The notes: generated from the letters alone by a model not told the origin. Counted from the first letter of the stretch, positions 43,699 through 52,156 are shown. The stretch: 64,000 nt of DNA from Arthrobacter sp. NtRootA1 (GCF_019976975.1 NZ_AP024630.1:558001-622000), one strand, 5' to 3'. A program made the numbers and translations.

Positions 43699-44616
43699 CT
43701 AAAGCAGCGGTTGGATTGCCTGAAGCACGCGGGCCCGCAGCGTCTGGGATTCGGCCGCAAAAGCCCGCTGGTACTCAACGTACTCGGCCTTGCCCTGCGG
43801 TGTCTCGATCCTGATGGGCGGGTAGCCCCATTCTTCGAGGTCGTAAGGGGAAGCCTGCATGTCCATTGTCCGGATCCGCCACGACAGTTCGAAGCAGTCC
43901 ATCACCAACTCGCTCGGCAGCGCCGGAGTCAGTTTGTAGGCCCATTTGTACAGGTCCATGTTGGCGTGCAGGCAGCCCGGTTGCTCCATAGTGCGCTGGT
44001 TCTCACGGGTGGGCGTGAGCTCGTTCAGCGGGACGGCGTCCGGCGTGTAGAAGCGGAACGCATCGAAGTGGGAACAGCGGATACGGTTCTGCTCCACCAC
44101 GGCGTCAGTGCCCTCCGCGCCAAGCCGCAGTTTCAAGTACTCGTGCCGCAACTCGAATTTCTCTTGCCGGTACACCATTGCCCACTCATGGAGGCCGAAG
44201 CAGCCGAACTGACCCGGGCGCTTCGCGGTGCCGTTGAGGATAACGCCGGCGAAACTGACGGCCTCGGCGCGTTGAGCCATGAAACTCTCCCTGTCAAAGG
44301 TGACCGCGGGGGTACCTGGCGGCAGTCCGACGGCGGCGAGGTCGCCGTCGTCGAGCATGCGGTAGAACTTCCAGTTGGCGCGCTCAAGGGCACGTCCGCC
44401 ACTTAACACCACACCGTCGCCGGGATGCCAGCGAAGCAATTGGCCGGGTTTCTGGGTGTAGTAGGTGAAGAGGAAGTCCTCCACGGGATGTTTCTGTCCT
44501 GCCGACCGGCGGGCCAAATAGGGGTCGGCGTACCGGGCGACGCGTGCATGATGGGCGGCCTCCAACCCGAGCCAATGCTCTTGGGGGAGGTGCTGCGGCC
44601 TAAGCTGCTCCACCAC
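43699..44616 (-). CDS. Conserved actinobacterial protein, often labelled 3-methyladenine glycosylase
   Basis: 305 residues. The N-terminal GQKHPVEDFLFTYYTQKPGQL...RWHPGDGVVL is very conserved in actinobacteria. Database labels of DNA glycosylase are propagated without clear evidence, and no helix-hairpin-helix glycosylase motif is visible. GTG 44616 (or 44613) overlaps the end of the SSI-type lipoprotein gene by about 15 bases, so the two are likely co-transcribed. Function unknown. Confidence 0.7.
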   Translation of the reverse strand: MVEQLRPQHLPQEHWLGLEAAHHARVARYADPYLARRSAGQKHPVEDFLFTYYTQKPGQLLRWHPGDGVVLSGGRALERANWKFYRMLDDGDLAAVGLPPGTPAVTFDRESFMAQRAEAVSFAGVILNGTAKRPGQFGCFGLHEWAMVYRQEKFELRHEYLKLRLGAEGTDAVVEQNRIRCSHFDAFRFYTPDAVPLNELTPTRENQRTMEQPGCLHANMDLYKWAYKLTPALPSELVMDCFELSWRIRTMDMQASPYDLEEWGYPPIRIETPQGKAEYVEYQRAFAAESQTLRARVLQAIQPLL

Positions 44617-45178
44617 TGGAACCGATGATGGCGCTGGCCGCGTCCCACAAGGCGATTTGGCAGCCGTCAGTGCGGCTGAAGGAAGCGGAAATTTCCATGC
44701 CGTCAACCGCGCCGGTTACCTTGGCCGTTTGGGGGCCGCCGAACTGTTGCGTGCACTCTTGGTCGCTCTTGATGGGTGCGTGGCTGAGCAGCGAAGGATT
44801 ATTCTTCAGCGCAGTGCAGGCCGCATCCGCGGTGGGGTGTTTGCTTTCGGCTGCCGGGGCGCCATCGATGCAGACGAGCGTGTAGTGCTGCGGTGCTGCG
44901 TCGGCGGACTCAAGCACCGTGATGGAGAGTTCAGCGTTTCCCTGTCCCGGGGTGGGCTTGACCGCCGGGAGGCTGGGGTCCGGTGTTGTGTCTTCGGGGC
45001 CGAGGGTTGTGGGCACCTGGGTTGGCGTTGGTTTGGAGGGCGTGTCACTGGGACTAACGGACGACGACGGCGCGGAGGTAGCGCTGCTCGACCCACCCGG
45101 GGCGGGGGTGCCCGAGCAGCCGGCCAGGCCAGCGAGGGCCAGCGCGGCTATGAGGGGCCGAACGAAGCGCGAGCGCAT
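44600..45178 (-). CDS. SSI-family (subtilisin inhibitor-like) lipoprotein
   Basis: 192 residues. A lipobox LAGC at Cys21 is followed by a Ser/Thr/Pro linker (to about 85) and an SSI-like domain with both Cys pairs: YTLVCIDGAP...DAACTAL and ECTQQFGGPQ...RTDGCQIAL. SSI proteins inhibit subtilisins by a reactive loop near the CTQQF segment. A membrane-tethered form could protect the cell surface from the subtilase encoded nearby, though inhibition is not shown by sequence alone. Confidence 0.82.
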   Translation of the reverse strand: MRSRFVRPLIAALALAGLAGCSGTPAPGGSSSATSAPSSSVSPSDTPSKPTPTQVPTTLGPEDTTPDPSLPAVKPTPGQGNAELSITVLESADAAPQHYTLVCIDGAPAAESKHPTADAACTALKNNPSLLSHAPIKSDQECTQQFGGPQTAKVTGAVDGMEISASFSRTDGCQIALWDAASAIIGSSGGAA

Positions 45179-45202
45179 TGAATCTCCTTGGTTGCTGCCA
45201 TT

Positions 45203-45469
45203 TTATGCCGGTGCGGCAATGCTTTCGGGCTGGCTGATCCCTGCCCACACCTCATCGAGGGACAGCCCGAGGACATCGGCTATCGCTGCGATGGTCTGGA
45301 ATGCCGGGGTGGCCACACGTCCGGACTCAATTTTCCTCAGTGTCTCCGGTGAAACCTGGGCCTCAAGTGCAATTTCCAGCATGGAGCGCCCTCCCCGGGC
45401 TCGACGCAACATGGCGCCGAGACGCTGCCCGCGTTCGACCTCTTCAGCTGTGAGTGGCAATCTGACCAT
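45203..45469 (-). CDS. XRE-family transcriptional regulator
   Basis: 88 residues, essentially one helix-turn-helix: ARGGRSMLEIALEAQVSPET and LRKIESGRVATPAFQTIAAI. It diverges from the methionine aminopeptidase gene with only 66 bases between. Repeats in that gap are the likely operator, so it probably controls itself and the aminopeptidase. Confidence 0.85.
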   Translation of the reverse strand: MVRLPLTAEEVERGQRLGAMLRRARGGRSMLEIALEAQVSPETLRKIESGRVATPAFQTIAAIADVLGLSLDEVWAGISQPESIAAPA

Positions 45470-45485
45470 GGCTCCAATTCTAATA

Positions 45486-45507
45486 CCGGGATAATATGGC
45501 CGGGATA
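45486..45507. promoter_or_regulatory. Direct repeat operator between XRE and map genes
   Basis: CCGGGATA occurs at 45486-45493 and 45500-45507, a 14-base period, with ATAAT between. The pair lies in the middle of the 66-base divergent gap and overlaps likely -10 sequences, fitting an XRE binding site. Confidence 0.5.
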
Positions 45508-45535
45508 GTTATTGGTTGAAGGGGAAAGGCGCCGC

Positions 45536-46306
45536 ATGATCGAGATTCTGAGCCGCACCGAACTGCATCGGGCAAGGGAGGTCGGTGCCTTGGTGGCCGA
45601 CATCCTTCAAACGATGAAAGGTCGCAGCATGGTGGGCGTCAACCTCTTGGAGATTGATCAATGGGCTCAAGCCATGATCATCGATGCCGGGGCTCAATCC
45701 TGCTACGTCGACTATTCGCCGTCCTTTGGACGCGGTCCTTTTGGGCACTACATCTGCACGTCCGTCAACGATGCTGTACTCCATGGACTGCCTCACGACT
45801 ACACGCTTGCTGACGGCGACCTCGTATCCCTGGACCTCGCCGTTTCCAAGAACGGGGTCGCTGCGGACTCCGCTATCAGCTTCACAGTGGGCGATTCAAA
45901 GCCCTTGGACAGCCTGGCAATGATCGACGCAACCGAGCGGGCCTTGAGCGCAGGGATAGCCGTGGCCGGACCTGGCGCCCGCATCGGTGATATCTCCCAT
46001 GCCATAGGCTCGGTCCTCAGTGCGGGCGGATACCCGATCAATACCCAGTTCGGTGGTCATGGCATCGGATCGACGATGCACCAGGACCCGCACATCGCCA
46101 ATGCCGGGAGGCCGGGCCGTGGGTACAAATTGCGTCCCGGATTACTGCTGGCACTGGAGCCCTGGGTCATGGCGGACACCGCCGAACTCATTACCGACGA
46201 CGACGGCTGGACGCTGAGAAGCGCCACAGGTTGCCGTACAGCCCACAGTGAGCACACAATAGCCATCACCGACGACGGGGCCGAGATTCTCACCTTGGCG
46301 CGCTGA
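45536..46306 (+). CDS. map: Type I methionine aminopeptidase
   Basis: 256 residues, no N-terminal zinc finger. All five metal ligands are present: Asp in VSLDLAVS, Asp in AADSAISF, His in GGHGIGSTMHQDP, Glu in LALEPW and Glu in SEHTIAI; the substrate His is in DAVLHGLPHDY. It removes initiator Met from new proteins. ATG 45536 with AAGGGGAAAGG upstream starts at the conserved helix. Genomes of this group usually carry another map with ribosomal genes, so this is probably an accessory copy under XRE control. Confidence 0.88.
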   Translation: MIEILSRTELHRAREVGALVADILQTMKGRSMVGVNLLEIDQWAQAMIIDAGAQSCYVDYSPSFGRGPFGHYICTSVNDAVLHGLPHDYTLADGDLVSLDLAVSKNGVAADSAISFTVGDSKPLDSLAMIDATERALSAGIAVAGPGARIGDISHAIGSVLSAGGYPINTQFGGHGIGSTMHQDPHIANAGRPGRGYKLRPGLLLALEPWVMADTAELITDDDGWTLRSATGCRTAHSEHTIAITDDGAEILTLAR

Positions 46307-46346
46307 GCAGGGACCCGGGCGGCGCTTGGTTGCCTTGCGGTGGGTC

Positions 46347-46817
46347 TCAGGTGCCGCTGCGCTGGGTTGCCGCGATGAGGCCGGTCATAGCCTCGTGGAG
46401 TTCGGCCACCTCCTCGCGACTGAGGTGCAGGCGCTCCCGGATTGCACCAGGAACCGCCGTTGCCTGATCCCGAAGCGCTGCCCCCTTTTCCGTCAGCTTG
46501 ACGGCAAGAGCCCGCTCGTTGCCCGGTACGCGCTCGCGGGTGATGAGATGGGCTTCCTCGAGTCGGCGCAGGAGTGGGGACAAAGTGGCGGGTTCGTGGA
46601 GGAGGCTGTCGCTGATGTCCTTAAGAGTCCTGGGGCTCCGCTCCCAGAGTGCAAGCATCACAAGGTACTGCGGATGGGTGAGCCCTAGTTGCTCGAGGAT
46701 GGGCTTGTAGATACCCACCACGCTCCGCGAGGCAACCGTCAGCGCGAAGCACAGCTGGCGCTCCAAAAGGAGGTCGTCAGTTTCGCTGGCCTGGCTTGTC
46801 TCATCCGTCTGGGTCAT
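46347..46817 (-). CDS. MarR-family regulator, OhrR-like
   Basis: 156 residues. Cys23 in ERQLCFALTVASR matches the reactive N-terminal Cys of OhrR, the organic-peroxide sensor. The winged helix includes KDISDSLLHEPATLSPLLRR and LITRERVPGNERALAV. An ohr gene is usual next to OhrR but none is seen; the divergent neighbour is a small unknown protein. The operator at 46839 overlaps the gap. Confidence 0.85.
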   Translation of the reverse strand: MTQTDETSQASETDDLLLERQLCFALTVASRSVVGIYKPILEQLGLTHPQYLVMLALWERSPRTLKDISDSLLHEPATLSPLLRRLEEAHLITRERVPGNERALAVKLTEKGAALRDQATAVPGAIRERLHLSREEVAELHEAMTGLIAATQRSGT

Positions 46818-46838
46818 GACTGCCTTCCCGCCAATTAG

Positions 46839-46850
46839 TTAGTGCACTAA
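46839..46850. promoter_or_regulatory. MarR/OhrR-type operator
   Basis: TTAGTGCACTAA is a perfect 12-base palindrome, inside the wider AATTAGTTAGTGCACTAATT stretch. It lies 22 bases before the regulator start and 53 before the divergent small gene, so it probably controls both. Confidence 0.7.
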
Positions 46851-46902
46851 TTGTTAGCGTACTATGAACTTGTTGAAGCGTCTACAAGAGGAGTCGATCC
46901 GC

Positions 46903-47127
46903 GTGGCAAAGGAATCGTTTACCCAGAAGTTCATGCGCGCTACCGGAAAGCTGAGGATCATCTTTGGCCCCGCACACAGCAGCTCCATTGATCACGAAAT
47001 GACCGAGGCCAACCGCAGGCTCCTGGCCCAACGCGAAGCGGAGACCCAGCAATGGGAAACCCTTCGCCGTCCGGATGGCAGCACATACGTGGTTCCCCGT
47101 AATCCGGACGACAAGTCCCTGCGCTAA
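46903..47127 (+). CDS. Small protein of unknown function, copy 1 of an FGPA pair
   Basis: 74 residues from GTG 46903, which has AGAGGAG nine bases upstream; an ATG at 46864 is also in frame but lacks a site. The sequence has FTQKFMRATGKLRIIFGPAH, a charged middle and a C-terminal RRPDGSTYVVPRNPDD. It shares the FGPA segment and a G-x-Y-x-V near the end with the next gene. It is divergent from the OhrR-like regulator and may be its target. Confidence 0.6.
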   Translation: MAKESFTQKFMRATGKLRIIFGPAHSSSIDHEMTEANRRLLAQREAETQQWETLRRPDGSTYVVPRNPDDKSLR

Positions 47128-47249
47128 GCCTTTTCGCCTGTTGGGATTCTGCGCCTTTTCTGGTCCGCGGGCGTAAAATTGGCGTACTGGTACGGCATGC
47201 GCCGTCCTGCCGCTTTTCTCTCTCCCGTTGAAAGGAGGTGGAAGAACAT

Positions 47250-47478
47250 GGGACGCAAGTTGGAAAACTTTCAGCACGTGACCGAGCGGCTGCAGTCCGT
47301 ATTCGGACCAGCAACCCATGGGGACACGGATGCCCCTGTTGTGCATAAGCACGACGACTTCGAAACGGCTTCCGAGGAAGATTTGAAGCACTTCGACGTT
47401 GAGACCGACTCGGAAGGCCATCACTACGCCGTCCGCAACGACGATCCCGGGCCAACTTCAACCGACTACAGCGTGTGA
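47250..47478 (+). CDS. Small protein of unknown function, copy 2 of an FGPA pair
   Basis: 76 residues. RKLENFQHVTERLQSVFGPA parallels copy 1, as does the ending SEGHHYAVRNDDPG. The middle is acidic with several His. A strong AAAGGAGG precedes the ATG. A terminator follows 28 bases after the stop. Function unknown; the two genes look like diverged tandem duplicates. Confidence 0.65.
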
Positions 47479-47506
47479 CCGACAGTAACAACGGCACCCA
47501 AATACC

Positions 47507-47536
47507 GAAGGACCGGACCGCGAACTCCGGTCCTTC
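47507..47536 (+). terminator. Hairpin terminator
   Basis: GAAGGACCGGA (47507-47517) pairs with TCCGGTCCTTC (47526-47536) around an eight-base loop and is followed by CTTATGT. The GGACCGGA arm recurs in other terminators of this window (48193-48240 and the split one near 52029/57471). Confidence 0.8.
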
Positions 47537-47656
47537 CTTATGTAGGGCAGCCCTTATGCCCGGGCCACTGTTGAGCCACTTATAAGCATGCTTATTATAT
47601 GAGTGCATGGACATGTGGTGAGCACGCATACGTTCTGGGAAATGAGGGGGCTGTCA

Positions 47657-48016
47657 ATGAGCGCTCAAGATGATGCCGCAATGGCCCGGGGAGGTCCTGG
47701 ACGGGCGGACTACCCACAGTCGCGGGTGGCTCCGGGCAATTCCCGCCCTACACGGACAGCAGCAATCTGGGTGGCCGTAGCTGTGGGCCTGGTGGTGTTG
47801 GTCCTGTTGATCGTCTTCTTCGTCCAGAACCAGGACATGGTCACCGTTCGGTTCTTCGGATTGGAAGGGGCGCTCGCCCTCGGCACCACGCTGTTCATCG
47901 CAGCTGTTGGAGGAGGCGTGCTGGTGGCGCTGGCCGGCGGTGCGCGGATTCTTCAACTCAGGGTGAGCAATCGCCGACGCCAGAAGATGATCGGCGGACA
48001 AGGAGGCGGGCTATGA
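47657..48016 (+). CDS. LapA-domain (DUF1049) membrane protein
   Basis: 119 residues. After a polar N-terminus, two membrane helices bracket the signature VFFVQNQDMVTVRFFGLEG, as in LapA/LapB-type proteins. ATG 47657 has GAGGGGG upstream. LapA works with LapB in LPS control in Gram-negatives; the role in actinobacteria is unknown. It overlaps the next short gene by four bases. Confidence 0.82.
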   Translation: MSAQDDAAMARGGPGRADYPQSRVAPGNSRPTRTAAIWVAVAVGLVVLVLLIVFFVQNQDMVTVRFFGLEGALALGTTLFIAAVGGGVLVALAGGARILQLRVSNRRRQKMIGGQGGGL

Positions 48017-48192
48017 CGGACACTCCGCTGGAGGACGACAAGTCGCCGGACCGGCCTGCTCCAGAGGATGGCAGGGAGGCTGCCGGTCTGCTTGGTGACG
48101 CTCTTTCGCCGGTGGTCGCACCTGAATACACCGACGAGGAGCGACTGTCCGAGCCCGATCAGGAGGGCAGACAGGAACCGGGCGACAAGTAG
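48013..48192 (+). CDS. Short acidic protein coupled to the LapA gene
   Basis: 59 residues rich in Asp, Glu and Pro: it begins MTDTPLEDDKSPDRPAPEDG and ends GRQEPGDK. The ATG overlaps the upstream stop (ATGA), and a terminator begins at the first base after its own stop, so it is the last gene of a two-gene unit. It is likely disordered; no family is recognised. Confidence 0.55.
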   Translation: MTDTPLEDDKSPDRPAPEDGREAAGLLGDALSPVVAPEYTDEERLSEPDQEGRQEPGDK

Positions 48193-48240
48193 TTAATTGC
48201 GGAAGGACCGGAGCACGTGCTCCGGTCCTTCCGCAATTAA
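48193..48240. terminator. 48-base perfect palindromic terminator
   Basis: Positions 48193-48216 are the exact reverse complement of 48217-48240, with no loop beyond the turn at CACGTG. The T-rich outer arm gives a terminator in either direction. Confidence 0.88.
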
Positions 48241-48294
48241 TCCCGACGGCGGCACTCCCTGACGATTCATGTTCCGCCGGGGTGGTGGCCGTCT

Positions 48295-48594
48295 TTAGCC
48301 TTCGCAGTCAGTGCAGTAGGCGACGCCATCCTTTTCGCGGGCAATCTGCGAACGGTGGCGGACCAGGAAGCACGAGTTACAAGTGAACTCGTCGTTTGCC
48401 TGGGGGATGACCTGGATAATCAGTTCTTCGGCGACGATTTCGCCACCGGGACCGTTGGCGTCCAGGCCGTCGGTTTCGTCGAGTTCAAGAACCACGCTCT
48501 TGGCCGTGGGGGCGCTGGCGGACTGGAGCGCCTGGAGGGACTGCTCCTGGTTCTCTTTTACATCGGTACGGAGTTCGTCGTAGTCGGCTGCCAC
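48295..48594 (-). CDS. DUF4193 zinc-ribbon protein
   Basis: 99 residues. An acidic, helical N-terminus is followed by two Cys pairs, Cys72/Cys75 (TCNSC) and Cys94/Cys97 (YCTDC), forming a likely zinc ribbon; LVRHRSQIA lies between. DUF4193 is a conserved actinobacterial family of unknown function. It stands alone. Confidence 0.9.
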   Translation of the reverse strand: MAADYDELRTDVKENQEQSLQALQSASAPTAKSVVLELDETDGLDANGPGGEIVAEELIIQVIPQANDEFTCNSCFLVRHRSQIAREKDGVAYCTDCEG

Positions 48595-48751
48595 TTTTTG
48601 ATGCCTCTTCGTGTTAGGGGGTTACCGGGTATGCAACGTACAGCATGCCATGAAAATTCCATACCATACCCCAGATACGGCGCTTGTGGCGAAAACCACG
48701 TGCGTGGCGGCCCAAAAAAGGCCGCCACGCCGCGCCAATTGCCCTCTATTA

Positions 48752-51250
48752 TTACCGCACCTCGATGTCCAGAGTCTGGAAGCTATCCGCAACATGGCGA
48801 CCCACCAGCAAGCGGAAGCTTCCACGCTCAAACTGCCAGCCGCCGTCGTAATGCGCAAAAGCCCTTGCCGGGATCCGGACTTCGACGCTGTCAGTCCCCG
48901 CTGGAGCAAGGTGGGTTCCTGCGTAGCCTGCCAGCCAACGGACCGGACGTTCCACAGCGGAATCGGTGCGCTCGAGGTAGACCTGAACCACTTCACGTCC
49001 CGTACGCGTGCCGGAGTTCTTCACCGGGACGTGCACAACCACATCGTTGCCGGCCGTGACCGACTGTGGTGCGTGGGCGGTGCCCAACTCGAATGTCGTA
49101 TACCCGAGCCCGAAGCCGAAAGGCAGCGCCGGAGCAGGACCACCTTCGCCCTGCTGCTTGAGCCACGCCCGGTAGCCCACGTGAATTCCCTCGGAGTACA
49201 CCACTTTGCCGTCCACGGGAGTGGTGTTCAGGACCGGGACATCCTCCAAGGCTGCCGGCCACGTGGTTGGGAGGCGGCCGCCAGGTTCCTCGGCACCAAG
49301 CAGGATGTCTGCAATCGCGCTGCCGAACTCCTGTCCACCGAACCAGCCCAGCAGCACCGCGTTTACCTTCCCGAGCCACGGCATCACCACAGGTGAACCC
49401 GAATTCACAACCACCACCGTGCGTGGATTGACCGCCGCGACAGCTTCTACGAGGTCGTTCTGGAACCCGGGGAGGTCCAGGTTCTTACGGTCAAAGCCCT
49501 CGGATTCGATGGCTGCATTGGTTCCCACGACCACCACGGCAACATCGGAAGCCCGGGCGGCTTCCACCGCTGCGTCGATTTCGGCCCGCGGATCCGCCAC
49601 CACGGTTTCTTCACCCAGCAGGATTGCCGTGAACGGGATGATCTGTTCCTTGGGCAGACGATATTCGGCTTCGATACGCACCTGCTGGCGGGCTGCGGTC
49701 TGAACTGCGTGAACAGTCTTGGGCGGATCGAAGAGGGCGGCACCCAGGACGTCAGTGTCATCCTGGATCTCGTCGTTGAAGACTTCGGCTCCATCCAATG
49801 AGAGACGGATGTGCCCCACCGTGCCCACTCCGAGGTGGTGGATACCTGCAGAGTCGGCTGTCCAGTCGGTTTCCATCCGGATGATGGCGGCGCCTTCCGG
49901 GATGCCGATGCCGAACCAGATCAAGTGTGACGCCAGGCGGTCTTCGCCCGAGATCTCTGTGCCGTCTTCTGCAAGGAACGTAACGCGGATCCCCGGGATG
50001 TTGGAGACCGGATTGTGCAGGGAAGTCCGGGGGAACGCCTGAAGGCCCTCGGCCACCTTGGCGCCGCGCGCGTAGGTGACCTTGACGCCGTCGGGCAGTG
50101 CTTTGCGCAGTCCCTCAAGCGGTGAGACGGTGTACTTGGGCATCACCGTGGCGCTTCCGCCGCCCTGCGTGCGTGCCTCTTCAGCGTTGTGGCCGATCAC
50201 GGCAAGGCTGTTCAGCGTCGCGGCGTCCAGCGGCAGGATGCCGCCTTCGTTACGGACCAGCACGGCGCCGCGGACGGCAACTTCACGCGCGACGGCGGCC
50301 CCGTCCAGTTTGGCGGGGAGCCCGGTGACTGCGGGCTCGAAGCCTTCGAGGGAGCCGACGCGGGCAGCGAGACGGAGGATACGGATGACCTTTTCCAGGA
50401 TGGCCTCCCGGCTGACGCGGCCATCATTGACGGCGGCCAGAAGCTTGGGGCCCCAATGTCCTATAGGCCCCGGCATTTCCAGGTCCTGGTGGGCGTTGGC
50501 GGCATCGATCGAGCGCACTCCCGTCCAGTCGGAAACCACCACGCCGTCGAAGCCCCATTCCGTGGAGAGCGGGGTCTCGAGCAGCTTGTTTTCGCTCGCC
50601 GTGGTGCCGTTGATGGAGTTGTACGAGCTCATGACCAACCAAGCGCGGGCCTCGGTGATGGCGTCTTCGAACGCTGCCAGGTAGAGCTCCCGCAGCGGGC
50701 GTTCGTCCACTACAGAGTCGGAAGTGAAGCGTTCCGTCTCGGCCTCGTTGGCCAGGTAGTGCTTGGGAGTCGCTCCTACGCCCATGGACTGCACGCCGGC
50801 AACGTACCCGGCGGCCATGGTTGCCGTGAGCCGCGGGTCCTCGCTCATGCACTCGAAATGACGTCCACCCAGAGGCGAACGATGAAGGTTGATGGTGGGG
50901 CCGAGCACGGCGTGGACGCCCTTGCGGCGGGCCTCCTGGCCGAGGACCTGTCCGTAGCGGTGTGCCGTTTCCACGCTCCACGTCGCGGACAGGGCGGACG
51001 ACGACGGGAGGGAGATTGAGTCGTGCCGCTCGTCGAAGTCTTCGCCGCGGACGCCTGCTGGCCCGTCGGACAGGACGACGCGGCTCAGTCCGATCTCGGG
51101 GATCGAATGGGTTGCCCAGACGTCCGCTCCCGTCAGTAGTTGGATCTGCTGCTCCAGGGAGAGGCTCTGTGCGAGTTCCCGGATGCGGGCCTCGGCGTCC
51201 GGCGCTCCGGCCTGCGGGGCCGTGACTGCGGCCGACAATGTGGGGTTCAT
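48752..51250 (-). CDS. Glycoside hydrolase family 3 beta-glucosidase with PA14 insert
   Basis: 832 residues, no signal peptide. The GH3 N-terminal barrel has KHYLANEAE at 163-171 and the nucleophile Asp241 in VVVSDWTG. A PA14-like insert (about 400-540) sits within the second domain, and an Fn3-like module closes the protein, as in BglX-type enzymes with PA14. It releases glucose or a related sugar from beta-linked oligosaccharides in the cytoplasm. AAAGGAG precedes the ATG. Tandem TetR operators lie between it and the divergent tetR gene. Confidence 0.9.
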   Translation of the reverse strand: MNPTLSAAVTAPQAGAPDAEARIRELAQSLSLEQQIQLLTGADVWATHSIPEIGLSRVVLSDGPAGVRGEDFDERHDSISLPSSSALSATWSVETAHRYGQVLGQEARRKGVHAVLGPTINLHRSPLGGRHFECMSEDPRLTATMAAGYVAGVQSMGVGATPKHYLANEAETERFTSDSVVDERPLRELYLAAFEDAITEARAWLVMSSYNSINGTTASENKLLETPLSTEWGFDGVVVSDWTGVRSIDAANAHQDLEMPGPIGHWGPKLLAAVNDGRVSREAILEKVIRILRLAARVGSLEGFEPAVTGLPAKLDGAAVAREVAVRGAVLVRNEGGILPLDAATLNSLAVIGHNAEEARTQGGGSATVMPKYTVSPLEGLRKALPDGVKVTYARGAKVAEGLQAFPRTSLHNPVSNIPGIRVTFLAEDGTEISGEDRLASHLIWFGIGIPEGAAIIRMETDWTADSAGIHHLGVGTVGHIRLSLDGAEVFNDEIQDDTDVLGAALFDPPKTVHAVQTAARQQVRIEAEYRLPKEQIIPFTAILLGEETVVADPRAEIDAAVEAARASDVAVVVVGTNAAIESEGFDRKNLDLPGFQNDLVEAVAAVNPRTVVVVNSGSPVVMPWLGKVNAVLLGWFGGQEFGSAIADILLGAEEPGGRLPTTWPAALEDVPVLNTTPVDGKVVYSEGIHVGYRAWLKQQGEGGPAPALPFGFGLGYTTFELGTAHAPQSVTAGNDVVVHVPVKNSGTRTGREVVQVYLERTDSAVERPVRWLAGYAGTHLAPAGTDSVEVRIPARAFAHYDGGWQFERGSFRLLVGRHVADSFQTLDIEVR

Positions 51251-51357
51251 TTACTTGACTCCTTTGATACGGGTGACGGGGAAGGCCGCGTCCACTGCGT
51301 TGAAGACTCCGGGCGCTAGTCCCAGGACCGTCGGGTCTTGACACCGACTTTAGCCTC

Positions 51358-51412
51358 AAAAATCTAGCGTGACTAGGTTTTTGAGCGATAAATCTAGTCC
51401 AACTCGATTTTT
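51358..51412. promoter_or_regulatory. Tandem TetR-type operators
   Basis: Site 1: AAAAATCTAG (51358-51367), five bases, CTAGGTTTTT (51373-51382). Site 2: AAATCTAG (51390-51397), five bases, CTCGATTTTT (51403-51412). The two imperfect palindromes are about 32 bases apart in the gap between the GH3 and tetR genes, so both genes are probably controlled from here. Confidence 0.8.
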
Positions 51413-51435
51413 GGCGCGTGAAATAGACTGAGCGG

Positions 51436-52026
51436 ATGTCAATGTCGAGGGCACGCGGCCAATACGCGAAAGGTGCGGAGCGCCGCGAACAGATCATCCA
51501 GACGGCCACCGATGTCTTTGCCACAGAGGGATTTGAAGGCACAGCCCTTAAGCACGTCGCGGATCTGGTCGGCGTCAAGGAAGCCACCCTGTTCCATTAC
51601 TTCAAAGGCAAGCAGGAGCTTCTTACCGCAGTCCTGGCAGAGCGCGACCGCCGGTCCTTGGCCGCAAGCGGTAACGAAGGTGTGGGGATACACCTGATGC
51701 CCGCAATCGCCGAGCGGAACCGAACGGAACCTGGACTGACCACGCTCTACGCAGTAGCGTCCGCCACGGCCAACCACCCTGCGCACGACTCACACCCTTA
51801 CTTCAAGGAACGTTACGAGGCAGTGGTGCGGGAGATAGCAGAGGACATCGCCCGTCGACAGCAATCCAACGAGGTCCGGACCGACGTTGACGCCGCCATT
51901 CTGTCCAGATTGGTCGTTGCGGCGTTCGATGGACTGCAGTTGCAGTGGCTCTATGACAAAGACGTGGACATGGCGGAGGGACTGAGGCAGCTCATCGACG
52001 TCCTGCTGGCTCCATCCGGGCATTAA
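51436..52026 (+). CDS. TetR-family regulator of the beta-glucosidase gene
   Basis: 196 residues. The N-terminal HTH reads AERREQIIQTATDVFATEGF followed by VADLVGVKEATLFHYFKGKQ. The C-terminal domain is helical and presumably binds the inducer. It diverges from the GH3 gene. Its 3' terminator appears to have been split by the following 5.4-kb insertion. Confidence 0.88.
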   Translation: MSMSRARGQYAKGAERREQIIQTATDVFATEGFEGTALKHVADLVGVKEATLFHYFKGKQELLTAVLAERDRRSLAASGNEGVGIHLMPAIAERNRTEPGLTTLYAVASATANHPAHDSHPYFKERYEAVVREIAEDIARRQQSNEVRTDVDAAILSRLVVAAFDGLQLQWLYDKDVDMAEGLRQLIDVLLAPSGH

Positions 52027-52028
52027 TG

Positions 52029-52046
52029 CAAGGAGGACCGGGGAGC
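52029..52046. terminator. Left arm of a split terminator
   Basis: CAAGGAGGACCGGGGAGC starts two bases after the tetR stop. Its partner GCTCCGGTCCTCCTTG lies 5.4 kb away at 57471-57486, next to lysC. Apart from two extra G, they are perfect complements and would form one hairpin if the intervening DNA were removed. Confidence 0.65.
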
Positions 52047-52156
52047 AGTTTTATGCATGGAAGAAGTTCGTTGTCCGAGGTGCTTCTCGTAGTGCCTGAC
52101 AGTGACGGCGTGTCCTGGAGCATCCGCAGGTAGCTAAGCGTCCGGGGTGCGGTCTC

